Source: Dehalococcoidia bacterium
GTDB taxonomy: Bacteria; Chloroflexota; Dehalococcoidia; Bin125
Direction of reading: 5' to 3'
DNA length: 47,606 bases
Assembly (NCBI GenBank): GCA_022824765.1
Contig: JAJDZG010000148.1
Location: 1 to 47,606, forward strand
Made by a program: the position numbers and the translations under genes
Part shown: positions 25,367-33,288 of the stretch, one piece after another
Position numbering within the stretch: the stretch's first letter is position 1
Layout: every line of letters begins with the position of its first letter
Notes under the pieces: generated by a model
Databases searched by the model: none
The model's input: only the letters and a program-made list of their open reading frames with translations
What the model was told of the DNA's origin: nothing

Positions 25367-26813
25367 GCGGCCTGTGCAGGCCGTACTTGAAGCGCTGCCG
25401 GCAGAGGGCGCGTGGGTTGTTGGCGGCACGGTCCGCGACGCGCTCTCTGGCATTACGTCGGACGGGGCGTTGGACGGGTTCGACATCGACGTTGCCGCGG
25501 TCGATGGCGAGTCGTGGGCGAGGCGAGCGGCCGACGTGCTCGGCTCCAATCCTTTCCGGCTCAATGCGGCCTTCGACGTCTGGCGCATCCCGTTGAGCGT
25601 CGGGCAGATCGATGTCTGGAACCTTCCTGATGGCGACATCGAACGCGATCTGCGCCGCCGGGACTTCACGGTCAACGCGATGGCCGCGCCGCTCGATGCC
25701 TTCCGCAGCGGTGACCTTGAGGGTCGGTTGATTGATCCGGCCGGCGGACACACAGATATCGAGCTGCGCCGGCTGCGGCTGGTGTCGGACGAGGTGTTTG
25801 AGAGCGATCCCGTGCGGCTGCTTCGCGCGATCCGCTTCGAGGCCGAAGGCGGTTGGCGGCTCGACCCACGCCTCCAGACGGCCATGAGGCGCGACGCAGA
25901 CCGGATTGCGGAGTCAGCGCCTGAGCGGATCTGGATGGAACTGTCGCGCATTTTGCAGAGCGAGCGTCTGCCCTGGTCGCTGCGTCGATTGGAGCGGGGC
26001 CGTCTGTTGGAAGTCTTGTTTCCCGAGTTGACGGCTGGGCGGGGCGTCGACCAGCGGCCGGTTCATCGGCGCGATGTGTTTCGTCATCAGATGGACGCCG
26101 CTGGATGGATCGCGCGCCTGACCGATTCAGAGGCGCCGCGTAGTGGTCGGATGTCGTCTCTGTGGCGGGCGCTGCGATCGATCCGGTCGGACGAGGCGAC
26201 GGAGGAGGCTCTGAGCGACTGGAAGCTGCCGTTGCGTCTGGCGACGCTGCTGCATGACATTGGCAAGCCGCAGACTCGTACGGTCGGCGACGACGGCTCG
26301 ACTCATTTCTACGGACATGCGGAGTTGGGCGCGGAGATGGCTGAAGAGCGCCTCTCTGCGCTGCGAGTGCCACACAACACGATTGCGCAGGTGTCGCTGT
26401 TGATTCGACACCACTTGCGTCCCGGGCAGGTCAACGCTCCGGGTCAGCCGCCGACGAGTCGTGCGCTGTATCGATTTCACAAGGCGCTGGGCGACGCTGC
26501 TGGGCCGTTGTGTTTCCTCTTCCTCGCGGACTCGCTCGCGACGGTGGGCGTTGACGTGTTGCTGCCTCGCTGGTCGGCGTACACGGAGCACGTGGCGCGT
26601 ATTCTCAACTGGCAGCCGGCCTGGCGCTCGTCGAGCGCTGCCGCGAGCCTGCTCGACGGACGCGGCATCATGTCGGCGGCGGGGATTCCGCCGGGGCCGC
26701 TCGTTGGCCGAATCCGTGCAAAGATCGACGAGGCGGCCGCAATTGGTGAGATTACGGACGTTGAAGAGGCTCGCGCGCTGGCTCGATCGCTCGCGGCTGC
26801 GGCGCAGGAGTAG
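25338..26813 (+). CDS. tRNA nucleotidyltransferase / poly(A) polymerase family protein with HD domain
   Basis: This 491-aa protein of the class II CCA-adding/poly(A) polymerase family probably adds or repairs tRNA 3' CCA ends. The head domain has VVGGTVRDAL, a DIDVAAV catalytic carboxylate pair and RRRDFTVNAMA. The neck has LIDPAGGHTDI and DPVRLLRAIRFEAE. A C-terminal HD domain has LLHDIGKPQTR and IRHHLRPG, for possible phosphohydrolase activity. Two starts are possible: ATG 25338 (used, 29-bp overlap with def) and ATG 25347. It is followed by yajC after 6 bp. A CCA versus A-only or C-only adding role cannot be decided from sequence alone. Confidence 0.9.
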   Translation: MTSMNQTDSRRPVQAVLEALPAEGAWVVGGTVRDALSGITSDGALDGFDIDVAAVDGESWARRAADVLGSNPFRLNAAFDVWRIPLSVGQIDVWNLPDGDIERDLRRRDFTVNAMAAPLDAFRSGDLEGRLIDPAGGHTDIELRRLRLVSDEVFESDPVRLLRAIRFEAEGGWRLDPRLQTAMRRDADRIAESAPERIWMELSRILQSERLPWSLRRLERGRLLEVLFPELTAGRGVDQRPVHRRDVFRHQMDAAGWIARLTDSEAPRSGRMSSLWRALRSIRSDEATEEALSDWKLPLRLATLLHDIGKPQTRTVGDDGSTHFYGHAELGAEMAEERLSALRVPHNTIAQVSLLIRHHLRPGQVNAPGQPPTSRALYRFHKALGDAAGPLCFLFLADSLATVGVDVLLPRWSAYTEHVARILNWQPAWRSSSAAASLLDGRGIMSAAGIPPGPLVGRIRAKIDEAAAIGEITDVEEARALARSLAAAAQE

Positions 26814-26819
26814 CAGCGC

Positions 26820-27116
26820 ATGACCGAAGTCATTCTGATCACGCTGCTCGTTGTGGCGCTCTTCTATCTCTTCTTCATCCGTCCCACTCGAACGGAGGAG
26901 CGTCGGCGGCAGCGAGACCTCAACGAGCTGCGGGTTGGCGACACGGTGCTCACACGGGGCGGACTGATCGCGGAAGTCGCTGGCGTCGAGACGCCGGAGG
27001 AGGGGCCAATGATCGTCTTGCTGCGGCTCAGCGACGATGTCGTCGTGCGGGCGCGCACGGGCGCGGTTGAAGAGCGAATCTCGGCCGCGCCCGACTTCGA
27101 GGACGATGGTGAGTGA
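26820..27116 (+). CDS. yajC: Sec translocon accessory subunit YajC
   Basis: YajC associates with SecDF in protein export. The 98-aa protein has one N-terminal transmembrane helix (about residues 3-20) ending FFIRPTRTEERRR, then ELRVGDTVLTRGGLIAEV, the family signature. It lies directly upstream of secD and secF, the usual neighbourhood. Confidence 0.94.
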   Translation: MTEVILITLLVVALFYLFFIRPTRTEERRRQRDLNELRVGDTVLTRGGLIAEVAGVETPEEGPMIVLLRLSDDVVVRARTGAVEERISAAPDFEDDGE

Positions 27117-27162
27117 GTGAGTCTTCCGTCACTTCCGCACAGACTGAAGCGGGATAGCGGGA

Positions 27163-27168
27163 TAGAGT
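27163..27168 (+). promoter_or_regulatory. Possible -10 (TAGAGT) between yajC and secD
   Basis: The 107-bp gap between yajC and secD holds no gene. TAGAGT, in GGGATAGAGTGC, is the only promoter-like element I see and has no clear -35. Support is weak. Confidence 0.15.
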
Positions 27169-27223
27169 GCTCAGAGCATGGACATAACAGAACAGTTCCA
27201 CATTGGAGCGGGCGGCCTGAGCG

Positions 27224-28948
27224 GTGATTGACTTCTTTCGACGCTTCAAGTTCCGCGATGCCTACGTCTTCGCGCTGATCCTGATTCTCGCGGCGTTCGC
27301 GATTGCTGCGGCGTGGCCGGGCAACCCGGATCGCTACCTGCCCAGCTTCATCCCCTGGCCCGAGGGCGGCGGTGTGAGTGTGGGCGATTGGGAGCGGAAC
27401 GAGTTCCGTCTCGGCCTCGACCTCGCCGGCGGCGTGTCGATCACGCTCGAGGTCTCTGGGGAAGCGGCGCCGGTCCGGCGCGGGGAGTCGCTCAACCAGT
27501 TTCTCGACCGGGAGGGCGTCGAGCTGGACGAGATCATCGATCTGAATCCGGCGATCGCCGAGCTCGATGCTGACCGCTACGATCTTCCGTTGCCGGAGGA
27601 GATCAACGAGATCACGCTCCCGCTCAACGTCGACGACGATGCGCTTGCCGAGGCGGTGAACGAGTCGCGTCGGGTGATCGAGGAACGGGTCAACGGCTTT
27701 GGCATCTCGGAGGCGGAAGTCACGGTGGTCGGTGAAGATCGGATCAACGCGCAGATCCCGGGCGTGGACGCGGACGAGGCGTCCGACCTGGTTGGTTCCA
27801 CGGCGCTGCTCGAGTTCCGATCCATCGACCAAGCTCAGCCGCAGCCGGAGCGTACGATCGACCGACTCGAGATATCGGATGCCGTGGACGACATCTGGGA
27901 TCCGCAGCTGCCGCTCGATGACGGGCGATTCGTGCGCCGCGTCCAACCTTTCTTCATCCCGCCGGAGGATGAGGATGTGATCGTTGCTCAGGGCGTGCGA
28001 TGGCTGCCGGCGACGGGCATCAACTCGGAAGGCGCGACGGTGCAGCTGACCGGCCGTCATCTGATCGCGGACTCGATTTCGCGCACGCTCGATCAAGCGG
28101 GCGACCCGGCGCTGGCCTTCGAGTTCGACGAAGAAGGCGCGCGGCTGATGGAGCAGATCACGCGGCTGCTGTTCGAGACCCGCGGGCTGCTCGGCATCTT
28201 CGTTGACGGTCAACTGATCTCCAGCCCCGCTGTGAACGCGGTGATCAGCGACTCTGGCATCATCAATGGCCTGACCGAAGAGGACGCCATCACGCTGCGG
28301 CGGCAGTTGCGGGCGGGTGCCCTGCCGATCAACCTGCGCGTGCTGCAGAGCTCCGAAGTTGCGGCCACGCTTGGCGAGGACTCCGTGATCGATACGGTCC
28401 AGGCTGGGGTGGTTGCCTTCCTGGCGATCGTGGTGTTCATGATCATCTACTACCGAGTGCCGGGCCTGGTCGCGGCGTTGGCGCTGGTCGTCTACGCGGC
28501 CGGCGTGATGGCGACGTTCAAACTGGTCCCGATCACGCTGACGCTGGCTGGGGTTGCCGGGCTCGTGCTGTCGATTGGCTTCGCGGTCGACGGCAACGTG
28601 CTGATTTTCGAGCGGCTCAAGGAGGAACTGCGGCTGGGTCGCAGTCTGAGCGGGGCCGTTGACACCGCGTGGGCGCGGGCGTGGCCGGCGATTCGCGACG
28701 GCAACGTCTCGACGATCATCACGGTCGCGATCCTGTGGCTGTTCGCGGACGCACTCAACCAGAACCTGATCAAGTCGTTCGCGCTGGCGCTGTTGGTCGG
28801 CACGGGCTTCAGCTTTGTGACGGTCATTTTCGTGACCCGCAACTTCATGACGATGGCCGTCAGCACGGGCTGGGTTCGCGGATTGCAGCCGTTCGGCGTG
28901 CGTCAAGTGACCGTGCGTCCCGGCCCGGACGGAGGCGGCAGCAGATGA
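27224..28948 (+). CDS. secD: Protein translocase subunit SecD with a LysM-like insertion
   Basis: SecD uses the proton gradient to help pull secreted proteins through SecYEG. The 574-aa protein has an N-terminal helix (residues 13-31), FRLGLDLAGGVSITLEV, the P1 region, SGIINGLTEEDA and GALPINLRVLQSSEVAATLG before the SecD/F six-helix block, and GFAVDGNVLIFERLKEE in TM4-5. Residues about 84-134, between LEV and the conserved ERVNGFGISEAEV region, hold a segment not expected in SecD. It begins RRGESLNQFLDREGVELDE and continues IIDLNPAI, and looks like a LysM domain. The start is GTG at 27224. SecF overlaps by ATGA. Confidence 0.95.
   Translation: MIDFFRRFKFRDAYVFALILILAAFAIAAAWPGNPDRYLPSFIPWPEGGGVSVGDWERNEFRLGLDLAGGVSITLEVSGEAAPVRRGESLNQFLDREGVELDEIIDLNPAIAELDADRYDLPLPEEINEITLPLNVDDDALAEAVNESRRVIEERVNGFGISEAEVTVVGEDRINAQIPGVDADEASDLVGSTALLEFRSIDQAQPQPERTIDRLEISDAVDDIWDPQLPLDDGRFVRRVQPFFIPPEDEDVIVAQGVRWLPATGINSEGATVQLTGRHLIADSISRTLDQAGDPALAFEFDEEGARLMEQITRLLFETRGLLGIFVDGQLISSPAVNAVISDSGIINGLTEEDAITLRRQLRAGALPINLRVLQSSEVAATLGEDSVIDTVQAGVVAFLAIVVFMIIYYRVPGLVAALALVVYAAGVMATFKLVPITLTLAGVAGLVLSIGFAVDGNVLIFERLKEELRLGRSLSGAVDTAWARAWPAIRDGNVSTIITVAILWLFADALNQNLIKSFALALLVGTGFSFVTVIFVTRNFMTMAVSTGWVRGLQPFGVRQVTVRPGPDGGGSR
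27473..27625 (+). other. LysM-like insertion within SecD
   Basis: Residues about 84-134 of SecD read as one LysM repeat: GESL-x-x-F-x-x-R-x-x-VELDE followed by LNPAI and a final LP-turn before a short strand. It sits in the extracytoplasmic P1 region. The same pattern recurs in the DppC-like permease at 39446-39598. Confidence 0.6.
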
Positions 28949-30156
28949 TCGATTTCGTTGGACGCCGCCGCTTCTATGCCGTGTTCTCGCTGCTGATGAT
29001 CATCCCATCGCTGATCGGGCTGGCGCTCTGGCAGTTTGAAGCGGGGCTCGACTTCGCGGGGGGGCTCGAGACAGAGGTGCGCATCCTGGCAGACGCTGAT
29101 CTCGATGATGTCCAGTCAGCGGTGGCCGGGATCGAGGTCGGCGAGGATGCGCCGCTGGGCGCGGCTGTGTCTGCCAGCGAGGGCGAGGACGGTTCCTACG
29201 TGGTGACGGCCACGAGCCTGACGTCAAGCTCGGATGACCTGGGCACGCTGTCCGCGCAGATCCAGAGCGCGCTGGCGGCCAACTTGCCAACCTCCGAAGT
29301 CCTGAGCGATGAGACGGACGACGAGCGTTACCGACGCGAGTTCTGGTTCCCTGGCGAGGCCACGCAGGACGATGTCCGCGCTGCGCTGGAGACCATCGGA
29401 CTGGGCGGTGCGCGCATCCAGGCGACGGACGGGTCGACGTTCCGGGTTCGAGTCGAACAACCAGCCGACGGCGATCTCGAACGGTTGCGTCAGCGGATCA
29501 ACGCGGCGCTGGAGACGGAAATCGGACCGATTGCGGTGCTGCAGAGCGCGTCGGTCTCGGGGACGCTGTCCGTGGAGATCGCGCGCGACGCGGGCATTGC
29601 CCTGGCGGTCGCCGCCGTGGCGATCTTGATCTACATCTCGATGGCGTTCCGACGGCTGCCCAATCCGGTCCTGTACGGATCGGCGGCGATCGTGGCGCTG
29701 TTGCACGACGTGACGATCGTGGCCGGCGCGTTTGCGATTGGGGGACGGATCGCCGGGCTGGAGGTGAATGCGATGTTCGTCACGGCGTTGTTGGCGATCA
29801 TTGGATACAGCGTGAACGACACGATTGTGGTGTTCGACCGGATCCGCGAGAACCTGTTGCTCGATCCGCGCGAAGACTTCCGACGAGTCGTCAACGCGGC
29901 GATCACCCAATCGCTGGGTCGATCGCTGAACACCTCGATCACGGTCGTGCTGGCGTTGCTGGCGCTGCTGCTGATTGGCGGTGTGACGATTCGACCGTTC
30001 GTGATCGTGCTGTTCATCGGCACGGTTGCGGGCACGTACTCGTCGATTGCGGTGGCGAGCCAGATTGTCTTCTTGTGGCAGGACGGAACGCTGCCGCGGC
30101 TACTGAGGATTGGCGGAGAGCGGCAAGTGGTTCGACGCGTGGAGCGCGGCGTCTGA
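28945..30156 (+). CDS. secF: Protein translocase subunit SecF with a duplicated P1 domain
   Basis: SecF partners SecD. The 403-aa protein is longer than the usual ~300. An N-terminal helix is followed by GLDFAGGLETEV, then an extracytoplasmic region of about 170 residues in which two ferredoxin-like P1 units appear to sit in tandem (residues about 42-118 and 131-206). The conserved GPIAVLQSASVSGTLS lies at the end of the second. The six-helix block follows with ALLAIIGYSVNDTIVVFDRIREN in TM4. The start is ATG 28945, overlapping secD by 4 bp; the ORF-track start at 28669 is inside secD. It converges on selB. Confidence 0.95.
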   Translation: MIDFVGRRRFYAVFSLLMIIPSLIGLALWQFEAGLDFAGGLETEVRILADADLDDVQSAVAGIEVGEDAPLGAAVSASEGEDGSYVVTATSLTSSSDDLGTLSAQIQSALAANLPTSEVLSDETDDERYRREFWFPGEATQDDVRAALETIGLGGARIQATDGSTFRVRVEQPADGDLERLRQRINAALETEIGPIAVLQSASVSGTLSVEIARDAGIALAVAAVAILIYISMAFRRLPNPVLYGSAAIVALLHDVTIVAGAFAIGGRIAGLEVNAMFVTALLAIIGYSVNDTIVVFDRIRENLLLDPREDFRRVVNAAITQSLGRSLNTSITVVLALLALLLIGGVTIRPFVIVLFIGTVAGTYSSIAVASQIVFLWQDGTLPRLLRIGGERQVVRRVERGV

Positions 30157-30172
30157 CCGGATCAGCCGTTGA

Positions 30173-32041
30173 TCATCCCTTACGCAAGACTCGGGCATCG
30201 CCGACGCGGCGGGTGAGCCGCTGGGTGTCGAGGTGTTCCAGAAATGCTTGCGCGATCTTGCGGCTGGTAGCCAGCCGGTCGTGGACATCGGCGAGCGTGG
30301 CGCGATCCTGAGATTCGAGTAGGGCCATCGTGTCAGTGACCATCCGCTCGTAGTGGCCGCGATCGAGCGCGATGCCGCCCTTGAGCAGGACGATCAGCTG
30401 GCGGGATTCGAGGTACTCGAGCAGCTCCGCGTCGATGCTGGAGTCGGTTTCGGGCCGGACGCCCTGTTGCTTGAGGCGAACGAGCAGGGCGTCGACCTGT
30501 TGCTGCTGCGCTTCGACAAGTGCAGCCTTGCGACCGGGCAGGTCGAACGCGCTGTCGTTGAGCACGAGCGTCCCGGCGTCCAGCAAGCGCTGTTGGAGGA
30601 AGGTGAAGGCGCGCTGGGGGAGATTCAGCCTGCTGCGCAGGTCTTCGCGCGGTAGTCCGGCTCGAAGCGGAAACTGATTTACATAATGATCGACTGTGGC
30701 TTCGGCGCGGGACAGCAATGCGCCGAGCCCGCTGTCCGTGATCAGCGCCGTTGAGTCGGTCAGTCCGCCATCGTCCATGACGACGATGACACCGTCCGCA
30801 ATCTGGCGTTGCACAGCGGCGGCTGCCTCATCCGCGGCGAGCTCGCTGCGAGACCGTAGCTCGTTCCAGGCTGCGGGTTCCATCCGTTGCAGAACGGTGA
30901 GCAGGGTGTCGTCGGGCGATCCGTCCAACAAGCGCTGCAGCGCCTGCAATGTCGAAGCGTCGTTGCGATGGTGTCGACGGGGTCGCGTGTCGACGATTCG
31001 ACCGCCGGCGACCGTGGCGTCTCCCGAGCGGAGGACGAAGTGGTCCCCGCGAGCGGCGGCGATCGGGCGATCGAGCCGCAACTGGGCCCAGGTCGACGCG
31101 CCCGCTGCCAAGTCGTCGCCTTCCAGTAGACGGACCCGCGCCTGCACTTCGTCTGCGCCGACGTGCAGCGTGCGGGTCGCGTTGTGCGGCAGCGGGCGGG
31201 CCGCGCCGCTGACGGTGCGCAGCCGAATGTCCACGGCCGTCGTCGGTTGCAGCCAGCCTGGGGATGTCAGCACCATGCCGCGCTCGATGTCGTTGGCCGA
31301 GACGCCGCTTAAGTTGACCGCCGTGCGAGCGCCGGGCGGCGCGGTCTCCAACGACTGCTCGTGGGACTGCAGGCCGCGCACACGGCAGGCGATCCGTCCT
31401 GGCTCAATGACGACTGCGTCTCCGACGTTGAGTGGGCCGTCCAGGAGGGTTCCGGTTACGACGGTGCCGAAGCCGGCGATCGAGAAAGCGCGATCAATCG
31501 GCATGCGGGGATGCCCGTGGCTGGGAATCGGCGGCAGGTCGTCGAGCAACGCGTCGATTTGCTCCTGCAGGGCGTTCATTCCGTCGCTTTGTAGGGCTGA
31601 GACGGGCACGATCGTTGCGTCCGCGAGCGCGGTGCGCTCCAGCAGCTCGGCGATCTCCTCTTCGACCAGCGCCAGCCACTCTTCGTCGACCAGATCGATC
31701 TTGGTCAGGGCCACGAGGCCGCGCTCGATCTCGAGCAGATCGAGGATGTCGAGGTGTTCGCGAGTCTGGGGCATGACGCCTTCGTCCGCGGCGATGACGA
31801 GCAGGGCAAGATTGATGCCGCCCACGCCGGCCAGCATGTTCTTGATGAAGCGCTCGTGACCTGGCACGTCGACGATGCTGACGTCGCGTCCGGAGGGGAG
31901 CTGGCACCAGGCGAAGCCAAGGTCAATGGTCAGCCCGCGCGCCTGTTCTTCCGCCCAGCGGTCGGGGTCGATGCCGGACAAGGCGCGCACGAGGGTGCTT
32001 TTGCCGTGGTCGACGTGTCCAGCGGTGCCGATGACGTACAC
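30173..32041 (-). CDS. selB: Selenocysteine-specific elongation factor SelB
   Basis: SelB delivers Sec-tRNA to UGA codons marked by a SECIS element. The 622-aa protein has G-domain motifs [17 protein letters not shown] and TKIDLVDE, two beta-barrel domains ([11 protein letters not shown]), a fourth barrel region, and C-terminal winged-helix repeats of about 250 residues that bind SECIS. The start is taken as GTG 32041, giving [15 protein letters not shown] with AGGG five bases upstream; this matches SelB and related factors, and the 16-residue ORF-track extension is not expected. No selA, selC or selD and no selenoprotein gene is in the window. Confidence 0.94.
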   Translation of the reverse strand: MYVIGTAGHVDHGKSTLVRALSGIDPDRWAEEQARGLTIDLGFAWCQLPSGRDVSIVDVPGHERFIKNMLAGVGGINLALLVIAADEGVMPQTREHLDILDLLEIERGLVALTKIDLVDEEWLALVEEEIAELLERTALADATIVPVSALQSDGMNALQEQIDALLDDLPPIPSHGHPRMPIDRAFSIAGFGTVVTGTLLDGPLNVGDAVVIEPGRIACRVRGLQSHEQSLETAPPGARTAVNLSGVSANDIERGMVLTSPGWLQPTTAVDIRLRTVSGAARPLPHNATRTLHVGADEVQARVRLLEGDDLAAGASTWAQLRLDRPIAAARGDHFVLRSGDATVAGGRIVDTRPRRHHRNDASTLQALQRLLDGSPDDTLLTVLQRMEPAAWNELRSRSELAADEAAAAVQRQIADGVIVVMDDGGLTDSTALITDSGLGALLSRAEATVDHYVNQFPLRAGLPREDLRSRLNLPQRAFTFLQQRLLDAGTLVLNDSAFDLPGRKAALVEAQQQQVDALLVRLKQQGVRPETDSSIDAELLEYLESRQLIVLLKGGIALDRGHYERMVTDTMALLESQDRATLADVHDRLATSRKIAQAFLEHLDTQRLTRRVGDARVLRKG

Positions 32042-32063
32042 GGGTACCCTGCTCTCAGCTAAA

Positions 32064-32109
32064 CATTGGCGCGCACTTGCGCTGGGCATTGGCGCGCATG
32101 CGCGCTGGA
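32064..32109. repeat. Tandem 23-bp direct repeat between selB and the MDR oxidoreductase
   Basis: CATTGGCGCGCACTTGCGCTGGG is followed directly by CATTGGCGCGCATGCGCGCTGGA, two copies of one 23-bp unit. The second contains the palindrome GCGCGCATGCGCGC. It sits in the divergent gap of selB and the following gene, where an operator would be expected. Confidence 0.8.
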
Positions 32110-32124
32110 TTGAGGATATGTGCG

Positions 32125-33126
32125 ATGAAGGCGATCGTCGTGGACCCGCCTGGCAGGAACGCGGACTCGCTGCGTCTGGACGACGTGCCTGACCCTCAGC
32201 CGTCGGACGAGGAGGTGCTCCTCCGTGTCCATGCGACGGCGTTGAACCGCGCCGACATCATGCAGCGGATGGGCAACTATCCAGCTCAGCACGGCGCGTC
32301 GGAGATTCTGGGTCTGGAGCTGGCTGGCGAGGTGATCGAGACAGGCTCGCGGGTGCGCGGACTCTCCGTCGGCGATCGCGTGTACGGACTCTCGGGCGGC
32401 GGAGGCTATGCCGAGATGGCCACGCTGCACGAGTCGCTGGCCATGCCGATCCCCGACGATCTGACGTACCACGAGGCGGCGTCGATCCCCGAGGTGTTCT
32501 TCACCGCGAACACGGCAGTGCGGACGCTGGGCGAGACGCTGCCTGGCGAGCGGCTGCTGGTCCACGCGGGGGGTAGCGGGGTCGGCATCGCCGCGATTCA
32601 GATCGGCCGGCTGATCGGTGCGGAAGTCTGGATCACTGCTGGGTCGGAGGAGAAGTGCGAGCGGGCCCGTGAGCTCGGCGCGGATCGCACCATCAACTAT
32701 CGAGAGCAGGACTTTGCGGAGGTCATCGCGGAGGAGACTGGCGGCGAGGGCGTGAATGTGATTCTCGACGTGATCGGTCGCGACTACTGGGACGCCAATC
32801 TGCGTTCTCTGTCGCAGGCTGGGCGGCTGGTCGTCGTCGGGCTGATGGGCGGTGCGGCGGCTGAGACCAATCTGGGCGTGCTGATGCAGAAGCGTCTGCG
32901 CATCCATGGCACGGTGATGCGCGCGCGACCGTTGATCGATCGAGCGGAGATCACGCGCGACTACCAGCGGCATCTGGAGCCGGCGATTGTCAATGGCGAC
33001 ATGAAGCCCGTGATCGACTCCGTGTTCCCGCTCGGCAAGGCCGCGGAGGCTCACCAGTACATGGCGGAGAATCGGAACTTTGGCAAGATTCTGCTCGATT
33101 GCATTGAGGTTGATGAGTTGGAGTGA
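32125..33126 (+). CDS. Zinc-free MDR-family NAD(P)H quinone oxidoreductase-like protein
   Basis: This 333-aa medium-chain dehydrogenase/reductase resembles the PIG3/quinone-oxidoreductase branch. It has ALNRADIMQRMGNYP, GLELAGEVIETG, YGLSGGGGYAE, the Rossmann motif VHAGGSGVGIAAIQIG, and a C-terminal RNFGKILLD. There is no zinc-ligand Cys/His set. The ATG at 32125 has GAGG eight bases upstream; the ORF-track start at 32077 is not supported. Family members reduce quinones or enones with NADPH; the specific substrate is unknown. It is divergent from selB and followed by the second hairpin-repeat tract. Confidence 0.9.
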   Translation: MKAIVVDPPGRNADSLRLDDVPDPQPSDEEVLLRVHATALNRADIMQRMGNYPAQHGASEILGLELAGEVIETGSRVRGLSVGDRVYGLSGGGGYAEMATLHESLAMPIPDDLTYHEAASIPEVFFTANTAVRTLGETLPGERLLVHAGGSGVGIAAIQIGRLIGAEVWITAGSEEKCERARELGADRTINYREQDFAEVIAEETGGEGVNVILDVIGRDYWDANLRSLSQAGRLVVVGLMGGAAAETNLGVLMQKRLRIHGTVMRARPLIDRAEITRDYQRHLEPAIVNGDMKPVIDSVFPLGKAAEAHQYMAENRNFGKILLDCIEVDELE

Positions 33127-33129
33127 GGG

Positions 33130-33272
33130 ATGGGGAGCCCCCCTCCGTCACTGCGTGACACCTCCCCCAGAGGGGGAGGTTCTTGGTTTGCGTTACTGGG
33201 TGACACCTCCCTGGAGGGGGAGGCTTTGGTTTGCGTCACTGGGTGACACCTCCGCCTGAGGGGGAGGTTTTT
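33130..33272. repeat. Second GC-rich hairpin repeat tract, three units of 38-45 bp
   Basis: Units start at 33147, 33192 and 33235. Each has a short hairpin (GTCACTGnGTGAC) then a longer one (CCTCCCCC-AGA-GGGGGAGG or variants) and a T-rich link (TTCTTGGTTTGC). The lead-in GGGGAGCCCCCCTC matches that of the tract at 3755. The tract fills the convergent gap between the MDR gene and hemW. Confidence 0.88.
33249..33272 (+). terminator. Hairpin plus T-run (likely terminator of the MDR gene)
   Basis: CCTCCGCCTGAGGGGGAGG is followed by five T. This is a GC-rich stem and U-tract downstream of a plus-strand gene that meets hemW head-on. It is the last unit of the repeat tract. Confidence 0.45.
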
Positions 33273-33288
33273 GATGGAGGGTGGGCTG

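Noticed and set aside
26864-28906. 680-aa minus-strand ORF over yajC and secD
   Set aside because: Arg/His/Asp-rich shadow of the well-supported yajC and secD frames; high GC makes long antisense frames common.
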